From Eumeta japonica (Eukaryota > Arthropoda > Insecta > Lepidoptera > Psychidae), in contig BGZK01000017.1 of assembly GCA_005406025.1 (NCBI GenBank), forward strand, positions 744,001 to 808,000: 64,000 bases of DNA. Reading direction: 5' to 3'. Position 1 is the stretch's first letter. Each line of letters starts with the position of its first letter. Positions 12,972 to 24,591 of the stretch are shown here, in pieces. The position numbers were made by a program, and so were the translations under genes. The notes under the pieces are model-generated. The model was given only the letters and a program-made list of their open reading frames with translations. It made no database searches and was not told the DNA's origin.

Positions 12972-14149
12972 CTGGACGCAGCGAGATAAGCGTTGCATGT
13001 ATATCCTAAATACTACCTTTGCATAACTGTATATGTAAATGTAATTCTGCGATTTTGAGATATTTTAATATGACACTCCAAATGTTACGGACAGCCGCGC
13101 TCTTACTATTAATGTGTAAATAAATGTATAATTATTTTGTTATGTAAACGGACTTAGTTTAAGGATTCTTTTGTGTTTAATTGTATTTTTGTGTGCGTTA
13201 TAATTAAACAATTTAAATAGTCGTGTTTTCATTAGCCGAGTAGGATTAGTTGTAAGAAATTGAAAATTAGTTGAAAAAAAGTATAAAATTTATTTTTTTG
13301 TTTTATTTGATGGAACCAAAAAGAGCAACTTAAATGTAATATTCACAAGATGATTTATCAATTGTAATATAAATTATTTTAATATTTTGTAAGGTAGCAC
13401 TGTTAATAATGCTCACCAATAAAATCTATTCGAATTATTCCATGTGCTAAAGAGAACAAATTTTGCGCTGCCAGATAAATCAACACCTATATATAAAGAT
13501 GGGATGCCGAACGAGAGAAACTCAAATATTTGCTCTGCAGAAAAACTAATTTCAAAGTTTGCGAACTTGTCGTAATTTGCTTTTTCTGACATCCATGGTC
13601 AGCTACTCTTTGTTAAGTAAATATATAATAATATACATGGCGATGTGTGTAGGTATATGTAAAATCTATAGCAAGTAAATCAAATTATCAATACGAGAAG
13701 TTAGTGGAAGAATATGAAACATAGAGAACTTACAACATGTACTCGTACACTTTATTCTTGTTCAATACACATAAAGTTCTCATTCACAACTAGAATTTTT
13801 TTTTCTACTGTTTGTTTGTTTGGTTGTTGAATTGTATGTGGAAAGCAACTTATATATGTTATCGACCGATCAACATGGAATTTTACGAAGACTTTGTATG
13901 TAAAAAGGAAAATTGTATGAGAAAAGACACACGCGAAGTTTATTCAAAAATATTATCTCCATTTTCATATTCGATTCGTTCAATTTCATTTGCGATCACA
14001 AGTCGAACAGCTTTCTGTTTATTACACAGTTTATGTGAATTTTATAAAGCTTGAAAGTAGGTGTTTGTTTAATTAACAGGCTACGCAAAAACAGGTTTAA
14101 CAGCATCTAACTTTGCATAGAAACCAACAGAGTGCTCTTTGAAAAGATA
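12972..14149. other. Unassigned AT-rich DNA
   Basis: No gene or repeat recognised. An 80-codon plus-strand open frame at 13812-14054 has no family resemblance. Confidence 0.5.
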
Positions 14150-15264
14150 TAATCCCTGCTAATGTTATAAATGTGAATGTGAGTTTTTCTGTTACGCTTT
14201 CATGCAAAATCTACTCAACTGATCATTATGAAACTTTGTGCACATATTCCCGAAGGTATTAAAAAAGAGATAGGATACTTTATAATTAAAAAAAATCTTT
14301 TACGGATGGTAAAAAAAAATATTCTCTAAGATATTGGGAAAGACAAAGGACACTTTTTATTAAAAATAAAAAACATATTTTTTACGAAGGGTAAAAAAAA
14401 ATATTTTAGCAGAAATGATAGTTTGTCAAAAAATTTGAAAATCTAACAACTTCAACGCCATCTAGCATTCCAGTAAGTATATATTTAACTAGCTTATACC
14501 CGCGGCTACGCTCGCATAGAAGCCCTTAAATAAATATCAAAGATCATTACATTCCAATTGAAATAAATCGATATGATATTGTAATTTATTGCTTGGCTGG
14601 GATCATTAGTATTTCATATTGATATTACAAATGTGAAAGTTTATTTATGTTAAGATATGTTTGTAACTCAATCAATCCTTTACAGCTTAACAGAGTTAGA
14701 TGAAACTTTACTAATATAGCTCATACATCAAAATAACGTATGGGCTATAATTTATAAATATACTAGCTTTTGCTCTTGACTTTGCTTACGTAGCCATATA
14801 ATGAATGCTTTATGTCGATTGGTTATTTGTAACATCAAATGATAAACAGAGGTTCAAATTCAATATCTATTTGGGATTGTAATTGTGATCAGGACCGGGA
14901 TCAGGATCAAGAGCTCCTTAGATCGCTTCTTATTAAGAAAATAACGCATTTCTAAGGGTCCTCTTGTTCTGAAATCAATAAAGGGAGCGAGTTAGGTATC
15001 ATGGTTCATAACGTTTTCGATCAATATGAAAAATGAGAAATTTGCTGAATGTCCACGCGGCAAGGGCCACTGATTATATTTATAAACTTTGAACTTTTGA
15101 ACCGAAATTTAGGTCGGCACCAGATTGGGAATCAAAAGCGGATATAGTTCACAAATGGAAAGAAGAAACAACATCGGGACTATGGTTGACAGCATAATAA
15201 GTCTAAATAAAATACGAAAGAATTTATTCGATATCCACGCGGGCGGAGCCGCCGGTGAAAGCTA
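14150..15264 (+). mobile_element. Composite of Lep1/Helitron-like repeats
   Basis: At least three pieces are visible. A sense start lies near 14156 (GCTAATGTTATAAATGTGAA). An antisense end lies at about 14488-14520 (AACTAGCTTATACCCGCGGC). A second sense stretch runs from about 14625 to the end GGGCGGAGCCGCCGGTGAAA plus GCTAGT at 15241-15264. The internal stretch 14880-14925 has the degenerate GGGATC/GGACC-type short repeats shared with other loci in the window. No protein is encoded. The pieces probably represent nested or successive insertions of one family. Confidence 0.55.
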
Positions 15265-16711
15265 GTAAAAAAATAATAAGTTGTAATATTGTTTCTTGTA
15301 GTAGCGCAAAACTTTATAGGCATTCCGCGTATAAAATGATTGTACTGGTACATGAGTTTGAGGCTAAAGTACACTTATTCTTTCTGTTCTTCATCGTGTT
15401 TTGTTAGTTTGTAAAATTTTTTTTGAGTATTTATCTCTCAATTGTGTGATTCGCTGTATCACGTATTCACGAATTAAATCTATGGCGATAATGACTCGTG
15501 ATTTTCAAAATGGTGCCACAATAGTAAAACAATTGACAGCTACATAAAACAACCTGTATTCTACAGCCGAGAAGTTCTATTTTTAAATGTTATAATTACT
15601 TTTAAATATTGTTCTGTATCTGGCCAGTTACACAAATAGCATATTATATACACAAATAGCAGCCCTCGTCTGATTAGTAAATTGAAGAAATAAGGAAAAC
15701 ATCGCGTACCGCAAAAATTAAACCAATTTCGTATTACATATAGGTTTTTGGATAAAACAAAACTTAACGTGATTTCAACTTAAGTCCGTAATATCGCATG
15801 CTTTGACAACCTTAAACTTCTTGAAAAAATTAGTACCACAACGTAAGTAGTCTTGGAAATGGCGACAAATAAACAATACCTCAAAATCGTCCATATTAAA
15901 TATCGCACATTAAGCACATCTTCAATTTGACGATAACTTTAGCTTTCACAACCAATGCACCAATTTATGTAATCAGCTAGTCGCATACGCGTTGTAGACG
16001 TATCAGTTGTATTAAAGCTTCTGTAGAGACAAAATAGTCCAACATATTCCGTCTATACGTCGCTTGTTGTTGGAAGACGTGTCACTAAATCTAAAGAGTT
16101 TTACGCTTGCAACAGAGCGACGGCGTAGCAGGTTCTAAACTACTTCAAATGTTTTCCAACCCGATCTGCTGCTCTGAATGCAAAATCCACTCCAAATAAT
16201 GTTATAACACTTTGTATTTTCGAATAGGCCCCATAAATCGATTGCAATACGAGTGTCTGTAAATAAAACTGGCAAAACTGGATTTGTGTAACTCTTCAAT
16301 TTATTGCGAAACTTACTTAGGACTTTTCATGACTACTATTTGATTTACACTCATATTACAACTTTCATAAAGTAGCAAATTCGTTAAATTTATTCGTGCT
16401 ATAAATGATCTTTTTACAAAGTTATTTGTCCTGAAATGTAATTGAAGGAGAACCTAAGTAGATTCTCATCTACTTTGGTTCTTTCGAAAAATTTAAGTAG
16501 TAATGAATTATTAAAAAGGTTTGCATTAAGTTCAAAATATAGAATACTTGCAATTTTTTACAATAATTCATGTAATATGTTGCAAAATTATTGAACACAA
16601 TCAAAATGAAAAATAAAATGACGAAATGATTCCGCAGCGTCTATTAGTGTATTATTTCCATCTAAAATTAAAATAAAGATAATTCTATTAATTTCAATAT
16701 CGATGGTAACA
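15265..16711. other. Unassigned AT-rich DNA with one hairpin
   Basis: No gene recognised. A 13-base arm at 16450-16462 (GAACCTAAGTAGA) faces 16469-16481 with one mismatch and a 6-base loop. The open frames at 15180-15374 and 16588-16797 look like chance. Confidence 0.45.
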
Positions 16712-16763
16712 CGAAGGCTGCTATTTATGTATCCGGAACTGGCCACACACACAGAACAATGTA

Positions 16764-17141
16764 TAGGGAGCGTCCATAAACTACGTAGTTCGGCCAAGGG
16801 GGAGGGATAAGCTTAAGCCTTAGGCACGTAATAGGGGAGAGTCGAGAGCAAAGCTACGTGGTTTCTTCAGATGAAAATTTTGTTGAATAAGATAATTTGA
16901 GTGACCCTCCCACCCGATGTTAATTTAACAAGAGGAATCAAATAATTAAATACATTATTTGAAAAATAAACTGTTAATAAATTAATTTATTATTAATTAT
17001 TTTATTTTATAAATAAATTAATGTATCGTGAAAACCACGTTCCATTGGGTTGGGGGTCATAGAAAAGGCTACGTGAGGCCACATGGGAGGAGGAGTCCAG
17101 AGAGACTAAAATATGATCACGTATTTTATGGACGTTCCCTA
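16764..17141. mobile_element. MITE inserted in the mariner 5' region
   Basis: The ends are inverted repeats: TAGGGAGCGTCCATAAACTA at the left, and TTTATGGACGTTCCCTA at the right. Internally it is non-coding with an AT-rich core. Against the uninterrupted mariner at 56069, the flanks (ACAGAACAAT before, AAAGTATTTACAA after) join up as one continuous mariner sequence, so the insertion is clean. The target duplication is ambiguous (TA or TTA-like) because the end bases are themselves TA. The superfamily is not known to me. Confidence 0.85.
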
Positions 17142-17260
17142 AAAGTATTTACAACATTTAAAAATGGTGCTCCTTAGCTGTAGTGAAGAGTTTGTTTCAT
17201 GTAACTATCAACCGTTTTACCATTGCAGCGACATTTTGAAAATTGCGTGTTTTTATTACC

Positions 17261-18311
17261 ATAGATTTAATTCGTGAAAATTTTCGTGCTATAATTTATT
17301 ACGATTTTTGGCGTAGACTAACTCAAAAACAGTGCATAATTCAACTTATTTCAGCTTTTGAGGATTAACCACCATCATAAACCACTGTGTGTCATTGGTT
17401 TAGTGAGTTTAATTTTAGGCGGCTATATATACACATGGACGAATTTAAGGAAGGTCGTCCTAAATCGGTTGTTGTACCACAAAATATCGATGCTGTGAGG
17501 GAACTAATAATGAAAGATCGTCATGTTACATAACGCAAAATAAATGCGTCCTTAGGCATAAGTATGACATATACAGGTACATAAGATATTACGAGAAAAT
17601 TTGATAGTAAAAGAAAATTGTTTACGTTGGATTCCGTAGAATTTGAGAATTAATCAAAAACAAGATCACGTCGATTGGTGTAAAAAATGATAAAAAATAC
17701 AATCAAGGTGCGTTAAAAACTGTTTGTAATATCTATACAGGGGATGAATCTTGGAGCTTGTATATGACCCCGAAACTAAACAACAATCAACGGTGTGGGT
17801 GGATGTTCCAAGATGAGTCGAACCCAACAAAGGTGATGCTTGTCAAAAGCACATTGGAGCAAATGGATGCCTGTTTTTTATGTATAAATGGACATGGGGT
17901 TAAAGTGCCACAAGAGAAACCTAAAATGGTTAATTCGGAGTGGTACACCACCATTTTTTGTCAGTTTTTGAAGAAATGAGAAAGAAGAATCGACAACGCA
18001 GAATCATTCTTCATCATGACAAAGCTAGCTGTCACGCGTCGGCCCAAACAATATGGTTTTGGAAGGTCAAAAGATCGAATTGCCGGGTCATCCACCGGTA
18101 AATCCCGATTTGGCACCCAACGATTTCTATTTATTCCTAAGCGTGAAGAATAAGTTACTTGGTCAATATTTTTCGAGCCGCGAAAAGGACGTTGATGCGT
18201 TCAAAATGCACGTTTTGGAGATACATCAATCAGAATGGAAAAAGTGATATAAAAACTAGTTTCAGCATATCTAAAATTGTATCGGTCATAGTGACTATTT
18301 GAAAAGCAATA
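17261..18311 (+). pseudogene. Mariner transposase, decayed
   Basis: The expected start is ATA, not ATG, at 17261, followed by DLIREN-like residues. Recognisable blocks include TGDESW (first catalytic Asp, about 17740), LHHDKASCHASAQT (second Asp, about 18010) and NPDLAPNDF (third Asp, about 18105). These fit the DD34D transposase triad. In-frame stops and frameshifts split it; open pieces are 17758-17979 and 18053-18247, and it ends EKQ-stop near 18311. Such a transposase would cut the element at its inverted repeats and insert it at TA. This copy cannot be active as it stands. Confidence 0.9.
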
Positions 18312-18377
18312 AAACCATATTAAATTATATATGTTTGTTTCTTTTCAATACTCCGGACACATAAACAGCGGCCTTCG

Positions 18378-19040
18378 TAAGGACGTCAAGCCGTCTTTAA
18401 CGACAGTGATACTTGAACTTAGATTACATAATCGGCATCTAACAGAAGCAGTAAAACGCACGCCTGTTATCAGCGAGTTGGCGTACAGTACAAATTGAAA
18501 TGATACTGTCTTAAAGAACGGTCTTTTTATAAAAGATCTTGCTTTTCTTAAATATTAGATATATTATTAACGAACAGTCGACAGTTGGTGAAGATTGATT
18601 GTAATATTGGTTTAGTTATTTTGAATCAAAATTCTGAAACCGAGGAAACTGTTCAATTTCATCTATTTGAATACAATTTCTCTGGACAGATTAAACGGTT
18701 TTAAACATTTACATCTCAGAAGACGTGAGTTGTGCATTTTTTTAGGATTTTGAAATTGTCTATGATGTATTACGAAAATTATTAACAAAAATGCTTTCAA
18801 GCGACGTAATACAATGATATTGACCAACTGACCTGTTCGGAAGTTTGTCATAGGTTCGTTGGGCTCGTAGAGTTCTCTTTTCAGGGTTTCCGGACATGCA
18901 GTCCGTGACCATGAAAAACAAGCGCTTAATGTGAACAATAATTTATTGGTTATTAAAGACTCACATTCAAAGGAAAACTCATTAAACAAAATGGTATTTG
19001 TATGGTATGTAATGGTAAATTAAGTAAAAACTCATCAATA
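18378..19040. other. Unassigned DNA
   Basis: No gene or recognised repeat. A 108-codon minus-strand open frame at 18663-18989 shows no domain and no supporting codon pattern. Confidence 0.45.
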
Positions 19041-19660
19041 TAACAGACCAACCGGGGATACAGGCGCGGCAGCTCCAAGCGAAATGACGCTTGTTTGTCG
19101 GGCGGGCGGCGAAGGCGCCACGGGCCTCAAAGTCGTCGATAGCGGCGAGAGATGCGGGTGCGCCGGGAACCAGCGGCATCAACAGGCGTGCTAGGAACAG
19201 GCGATACGAAAGGGTGAGGCGCCTCGGATCTCAGGATCGGCGCCAGCGGGCAGCGGTAACAGGCGCACCGGGGACAGGCGGCGCGGTCAGTCGAAGAACC
19301 AGAGCTGTCAGGCTCGACGGCAGCGAGCGACAGTAACGGGTGCGTCGGTGATGATCGGCGCGGCCAAGGGATGCGCCACAGATTTCGAAGTTGGTGGCGA
19401 CCGGAGAATTACAGCGCAAATGCAATCTCAAGGAGGGACGTCAAGAACCGTTGGCATTCGCTGTGGAAGAGAGCGGACGGCGGCCCGCGAACGGCGAATT
19501 GCCAGCTGAAGAATATATGTACCCCTGATAGCAAACACAAAAATGAAATTATAGATACCTCTCGAACTTATGAATATAATATACACAGGAGGATATTATG
19601 GGGATTGCTATCGGGGCTGCCACTGTGCAGTCTGTGTTACTATATAAAAAGAAATTAAAT
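19041..19660. other. GC-rich island with degenerate ACAGGCG motifs
   Basis: This 600-bp block is strongly GC-rich in AT-rich surroundings. It contains recurring ACAGGCG/AACAGGCG motifs (about 19054, 19181, 19196, 19257 and 19272). Open frames overlap on both strands (19091-19336 and 19371-19658 plus; 18982-19182 and 19231-19431 minus), some with Ala/Arg/Pro-rich peptides such as VPGAPASLAA and PVPGAPVTAA. It could be the internal or terminal part of a retroelement, a CpG-rich promoter with exon, or transferred DNA. I cannot choose. It ends in AT-rich sequence near 19660. Confidence 0.35.
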
Positions 19661-20505
19661 AAATATAACTGTTACAAGTTGTTAAGCATTTAGATATACA
19701 CATACGCTTACAATATGTGTATAGGTACATACACACACGCGCACGAATATTTCAACATTAAAATAATCGGAATACTTGTTTATAATCTCAAAACCTATAA
19801 TCTCATCCACTAAATATTATAAGAAAGGTAATAGTTTGTTATTATGTAGAGAATAATATTCAGATCTACTCGGGCAATTCTGAAATGTTTTACGGTAACG
19901 ATAATTGAACTATCCCTAATCAATAGAGACTATATTTATATTACATTTTTTTATGTTTATCAAATCTCATCAAGATACTTCCAGTAGTTTAAATGTTCAG
20001 TGGCATTTCTATACCCATATTTTCACCAATATAACACCTATAGGTAATTTTACCTTTCGGGGTTATATAAACAAATACATATATAAATTATGTTAATTCC
20101 TACATGAGTTATGTAACTGATTTAATTAACTAAATTGAGTTACACTAACTATGGAAATTATGCTATTTGATAAATCGAGCACAGAACCACGATTGGGACC
20201 ATAATCAAAAGAAAGGTCGGTATCTATGCAAGATTTAAGGAATTCATTTTATGTCTATGCGGTTGTGTCATTAGAGTAAACTAGTGTATAAAAAAGTTAA
20301 TAATATTTTCTATACTATAGTATATACAATATTAATAATATAGTGATATAAGTAAAATATTGTGTAGTATTGTATATCTAAATTATATTATATAACTTAG
20401 ATATACATTATTCTCTTACGTTACTGTTTCTATATTTCACATATTATGAATTATGAATTGAAATAAGATGTAGTAACGAGCACATAATAAGTTATGTTGC
20501 CGTGT
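19661..20505. other. Unassigned AT-rich DNA
   Basis: Low-complexity AT-rich sequence with no gene, repeat family or regulatory site that I can support. Confidence 0.5.
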
Positions 20506-20600
20506 TTTGGCCATCTGGAAAGGATGAATGATGCTAGACTGATATAAATCACAAATTTATAGAGCGATCTTTTTAGCTTATATTTAAGCAAAAACAAATG
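20506..20600 (+). mobile_element. LINE 3'-coding fragment
   Basis: TTGGCCATCTGGAAAGGATG, followed by AATGATGCTAGACTGATA, matches the C-terminal coding part of the LINE at 54885-54930 (TTGGCCATTTGGGAAGGGTG). It also shares TATAGAGCGATC with TGTAGAGCGAATG there. It is a short degenerate piece of the same family in sense orientation, with no intact reading frame. Confidence 0.7.
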
Positions 20601-20639
20601 TCCGTAGTGTGTGTAAAATTTTTAACTTCACTATTTTTT
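20601..20639. other. Spacer
   Basis: Short AT-rich link between the LINE fragment and the degenerate repeat tract. Confidence 0.4.
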
Positions 20640-20770
20640 CTGTGTTCGGCCTCATTCTAAATTCTAATCTGGATTTTACTCTATTTTCCGATTGTGATCC
20701 CGTCCTCTTTTTCAATCATGATCCAGCTCTCAGTTTCAATTCTAACCAGGTACTCTAAATCTTATTATCT
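20640..20770 (-). repeat. Degenerate short-repeat tract (GGGATCNNNAATCG type)
   Basis: On the + strand the tract reads as C/T-rich blocks such as TCCGATTGTGATCCCGTCCT and TTTCAATCATGATCCAGCTC. It is the antisense form of the degenerate GGGATC-GAAATCG repeat seen at about 14880, 36540, 41280, 41630 and 46430. Each motif spans roughly 12 to 24 bases and is heavily diverged. Confidence 0.55.
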
Positions 20771-21925
20771 GCAAATTATTAGCTAATCAACATAATAAAA
20801 GAGTCATATCAGCCTAGAAATATAAATATGTAGAAGTCACCTAAAAAATAATTATTTATGTAGTGGAATCAAATGTAAGGTAAAAAAAAACTTAAAAACT
20901 TATTCATCAACTTAAATTTTCACCCTTATTTTTAATAATTAATCGGATACCTCATAAAACACTCTCAGATGAAACTTAAAAAAAATCAATAAGAAAATGT
21001 GGTCACAAAAATAACAGATATATTTTTAAACAGTAGCATTTTGTTAGCTGAAAGAATGAATTTCATTAGAGAATTTTATCTACAATCATAGATATAACAA
21101 ATTTTTGTTTATGTATTCGTGCATGCCACTCTCTACAACGGCTGAATGTGGGTCTCAGTGGAGTATTGAGATAAGCTTGGCTTAGAATTTAGTGCTTGTT
21201 TCGTTAGCATTTATCCCTTCACCCAGGTGATTGTAAGTTTTGTGTTCTCCGTTCAGTTTAGATTGGCGTATCTAGATATGCTTTTTAGCTTGGGCAGATA
21301 TTCGGTATTTGTATGCCAGTATTAGTATTTACTCCCGATATCGCTCGGCTGTTTAAGTTTTGTGTTATCCATCCTATTTTGATCGGGGTTTTTGAATTTG
21401 TCTTTTTGCATCGGCTAATATTTGTATTTATGTATTAACATTTCGAGTAAGCTGTTCTTAATGTTTTCATTATATTTTGTTATGTCTGAAGGAGAATATT
21501 GAAAAAGTTACAAAAAAATTTATAGTTATGGTTGTTTAAAATTTATCAATTTGTTTTTCACAACAATCTTTAATTTCGTTTTTCAGTTCGTTCGTTTTTT
21601 AAAATGTAAATACTTTTTCCTTTATAAATCGGTTACTTCGTACAAAAAACATGTTTGACAAAATATTTGAAAAGTAACTGTTAGGTCATTTTTAACACCT
21701 CTAATAATTCTAAAAAAGTACCCAAATTTTGAGCTTGGTAATGTGAGCAATAATGTTTTGGCTTTTTTCTATTATATATATATTCTATATATTCTATATA
21801 TATATATATATATATATATTCTATGTTCGAGAACATTATTACTCAAAACAATGCAGCAACTTTTGGAGCAGGACCTTTTATCCTATCTGAATTCGAAATA
21901 GACATGAGTTTACAATATTATGTAT
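20771..21925. other. Unassigned AT-rich DNA with TA-rich simple repeat
   Basis: A TATATA/TTCTATATA simple repeat lies at about 21771-21822. Nothing else is recognisable. Confidence 0.5.
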
Positions 21926-22052
21926 ATTATTTTTCAGAGGGATAGGTAGAGACCAAAGATTTTCACATGACACGATGTTTGCATATCTTGCTTGCTAAAA
22001 TCCATCAGTTATTTCATGTAAGCTCGTCGGTTTCGGGTGCTTGAAATTTGAA
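21926..22052 (-). mobile_element. LINE 3'-end fragment, antisense
   Basis: AGAGGGATAGGTAGAGACCA and, further on, AAGCTCGTCGGTTTCGGGTG match antisense 3'-terminal sequence of the LINE family. The sense equivalents at 55030-55145 are AAGCACCCGAGCTAG and TAGTCTCTGCCCATTC. It is non-coding now. Confidence 0.65.
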
Positions 22053-22067
22053 ATGCTAATAATAAAG

Positions 22068-22165
22068 GTGCGAATGAAGGCAGACTGCCAAAAAAATGTA
22101 AGTGTATGAGTGTGATAGAAAGGGTTGTTCTATAAAATTGTATGTAGACCAAATTGATCAATTTG
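22068..22165 (+). mobile_element. LINE 3'-coding fragment, sense
   Basis: GCGAATGAAGGCAGACTGCC, then GTGTGATAGAAAGG, then TATGTAGACC, parallels the LINE C-terminal region at 54903-55000 (GGTGAATGAAAGTAGACTGA, GTGTGATGGAAAGG, TATGCAGACC). It lies head-to-tail against the antisense fragment just before it, so at least two events are recorded here. Confidence 0.65.
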
Positions 22166-22207
22166 TATACATATATAATCATTTTATCGCTATCCAGTGA
22201 CCTATGA

Positions 22208-22248
22208 CAATCATCTATGATTTGATGCTATCAAATCATAGATGATTG
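22208..22248. repeat. Perfect 18-bp hairpin
   Basis: CAATCATCTATGATTTGA (22208-22225) is exactly reverse-complementary to 22231-22248, with a 5-base loop TGCTA. It ends 52 bases before the acceptor of the NIT-like exon. It may be a tiny foldback insertion or an RNA structure in the intron. Confidence 0.9.
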
Positions 22249-22300
22249 ATATATTCATTATACTGTATCACAACATTTAAAGATGTCCTGCTTCTACCAG

Positions 22301-22398
22301 GTCAGCCGAGCGACTGAGCTCGGCAAGCTGGTGACGAGGCTCCAACAGGAACGCTCTGAAGTCGCATTCTTCATATTCACCAATGGGAGCACTTTAAG
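22301..22398 (+). CDS. Exon A of a NIT-like (nitrate/nitrite-sensing-type) domain protein
   Basis: This 98-bp exon is preceded by a pyrimidine-rich acceptor (TCCTGCTTCTACCAG) and followed by a GT donor (TTTAAG/GTATTG). It reads VSRATELGKLVTRLQ then QERSEVAFFIFTNGSTL and leaves two bases (AG) for the next codon. The leucine-rich helix followed by QER and a small-residue/FIF turn is the pattern of the NIT sensory domain. In bacteria this domain senses nitrate or nitrite; in insects I recall it in receptor-type guanylate cyclases. It is markedly GC-richer than its surroundings. Its phase joins exactly with the exon at 27850 (AG plus A gives Arg). The start codon must lie upstream: an ATG at 22283 is also in frame but sits before the acceptor. 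Exon identity is fairly secure; the protein family is inferred from memory of the domain pattern. Confidence 0.7.
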
Positions 22399-24591
22399 GT
22401 ATTGCATACATTTATTTCCATTTATAATATTTTTTAATAACCATTATTTCCTCTAGGACTGATGCAGAAATTCTTTACCGATTCCCGGTCTTAAAATAAT
22501 AATAATGATGTTTATTTTCTAGAGGAACGGTTACAACTTTATTTCTAGAAGTTGGTAAAGAGTAATTCGTATTGACGTAGAACAGCGTCGGAGCGAAGCG
22601 CCAACTACAATTGTATCAACCCAAGTTTGCTTTGTAGCGGCGTTAAGAGAACTTGTAGTGCTCTTTGTTCCCTTTACAGAGATCATGTATTAAGAATAGG
22701 TACTTTCTTCTTAATATAAGAAGTCTATTAAAACGTATTCCGCACTGTAATTTCCCAGGTTATAGTATAGTTCAATTTTAATACCGAAAATTCTATGACT
22801 TGTTCATTTACTGTTGAAAGCTCGAGATGACCGCACTCATACCCATCACAGTTGTGAATTTGAGACAGTGATGACGAAATTCGGGTTACAAGTTTAATCT
22901 ATTTGTTTTATTTACTTATTTGGAAACTAACAGCTTCAATAAAACAATGATGGACTATTTTTACATTTAAAATAGATAAATCATATATTTCAAGACAGTA
23001 TATACTATAGGCTACATGTTGAAACGTTGAAAATACATATTATCAATCAAGTTCTTGAGTGAAGGCATGGGAGTAAGTGCGCGCGTGTACGTGTGTGAGT
23101 TTCGTGTGTGAGTTTGTATGTGGGCGTGTGACTGTATAGTATATAGATTTGAGTACCGGTACGTTTCTGGCCTTTTGGAAGGAATAGGATATTAAACGGA
23201 GTTTTATAGTTATTTTACAATATATACATAAATGGCATCGACGTGTTTGTGCGCGTCGAGTGCGTTTTTGGGCAGAGACAAGTTCGATTTCCCGGAATCG
23301 AAGGCTGAATGATTTATTTGAATTGCGCCCCTGTTTGTAACTCACAAACAAGGGCGCAATACGATATTTATCTCTGAACCAAGGCCAAACAAAGTCAGGT
23401 TGTTATAAACAAACAGCTTGATTATCTGACCCCCATCGATGCCGTGAAAGCCACAGTTTATTTCGCATTGGCGCTACTCAAAATGCTTTTATTTGACAAA
23501 TTCGATATCTCTTTAAGAGTTACAATTGCTATTGATACTACAAACTAAAAATCATGTTGAATAATTTCGAACCATATAGAATACGATCAATAAAAGAACC
23601 CGTATTGAGACTAAATCAATTTTAATGTTTTTGTATATTTTTAATATTACGCTCTTTAGTATTAAGATATAATTATTGTATTTTATTTTACTGAATGTGC
23701 TGGCTAAATCTGAATAGTATTTACAAGTTATATTTTAATTTTAAAATCTGTCTACGTGTTTATTTGTGCATGAGCGTAAATAGAAAACGCATAGGCCTAT
23801 CGAAAGTTACAAAGTACCTACTGCGGTTGAGATAGACTATTTTGCTTTCAATCGACTTTCTTATCATACAAAAAAAAGCTTGCTTTCAACGAACTTTGCG
23901 AAAATAGGCTTATATATTCATCCGTTTCCTTTTCTGTAACATTTACATATAATATCCATATATTAATACTGCATTTCTATCATTCTTTTAACTTGAACAT
24001 AAATAAATATTGTAAATAACTGATATAGTATTGAAATTTTCAAGTGACGACTTCTTGTCAATTTTCTGGAAGTATCAATAATGAACGAATGAATCAGTTA
24101 AACAGCAAAAGTATCTACAGTTTCTAGTATTGGATACTTCTACAACTACAATATCAAAAGAATGGAAAGAGGTACACATAGCAATTGCGTAATAATTACT
24201 TCAATTTTGAAGAACCATATTAACTAGTAAACACTAATATACACTTAGAAAAAATTATAGCTACGATGGCAATAAAACTTTGCCTGTCGCGAGCCGTTTA
24301 TAGCACATAGCGCAAGATTTTTACTGTCAATTTTTGAAGTATTAGTAGTTGTAGACTATGCTAGAGTGATAGTATTAAGTTGTCACACAGACTCAGTAAG
24401 TGATTTAATTTTCGCTTTAGTAACAACGTCACATTGTTCCTACCGCAATAATAGATTGTATCTTTGTAACCATGACAACGGCTTTTGGTATAAGATCAAA
24501 TGTACATTGACTCTTAATTTTGTTTCCTTAGTTCTGGTAGCAAATAAACTTTATGCCTATCTCAGTATTTTCTTTAATTACGCGTTAAAGA
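22399..24591 (+). other. Intron 1 (part 1), no gene recognised
   Basis: AT-rich intronic sequence. A GT-rich patch at about 23055-23130 creates a spurious 102-codon minus-strand open frame. A 110-codon open frame at 24366-24698 overlaps the foldback element and has no family resemblance. Confidence 0.5.

Larger units (their letters stand above)
16712..18377 (+). mobile_element. Mariner element with a nested MITE
   Basis: The 5' terminal inverted repeat begins CGAAGGCTGCTATTTATGTA. The reverse complement of the 3' end begins CGAAGGCCGCTGTTTATGTG, followed by the shared TCCGGA. The 3' end is followed by TA, the mariner target duplication; the 5' side has CA at 16710-16711, probably a decayed TA. 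The total is 1666 bp, and removing the 378-bp insert at 16764-17141 leaves about 1290 bp, the usual length of a mariner. The transposase inside is broken. Layout and termini match the third copy at 56069. Confidence 0.9.

Noticed and set aside
23043..23351. 102-codon minus-strand open frame with His/Thr-rich end
   Set aside because: Produced by a GT-rich simple repeat at 23055-23130.
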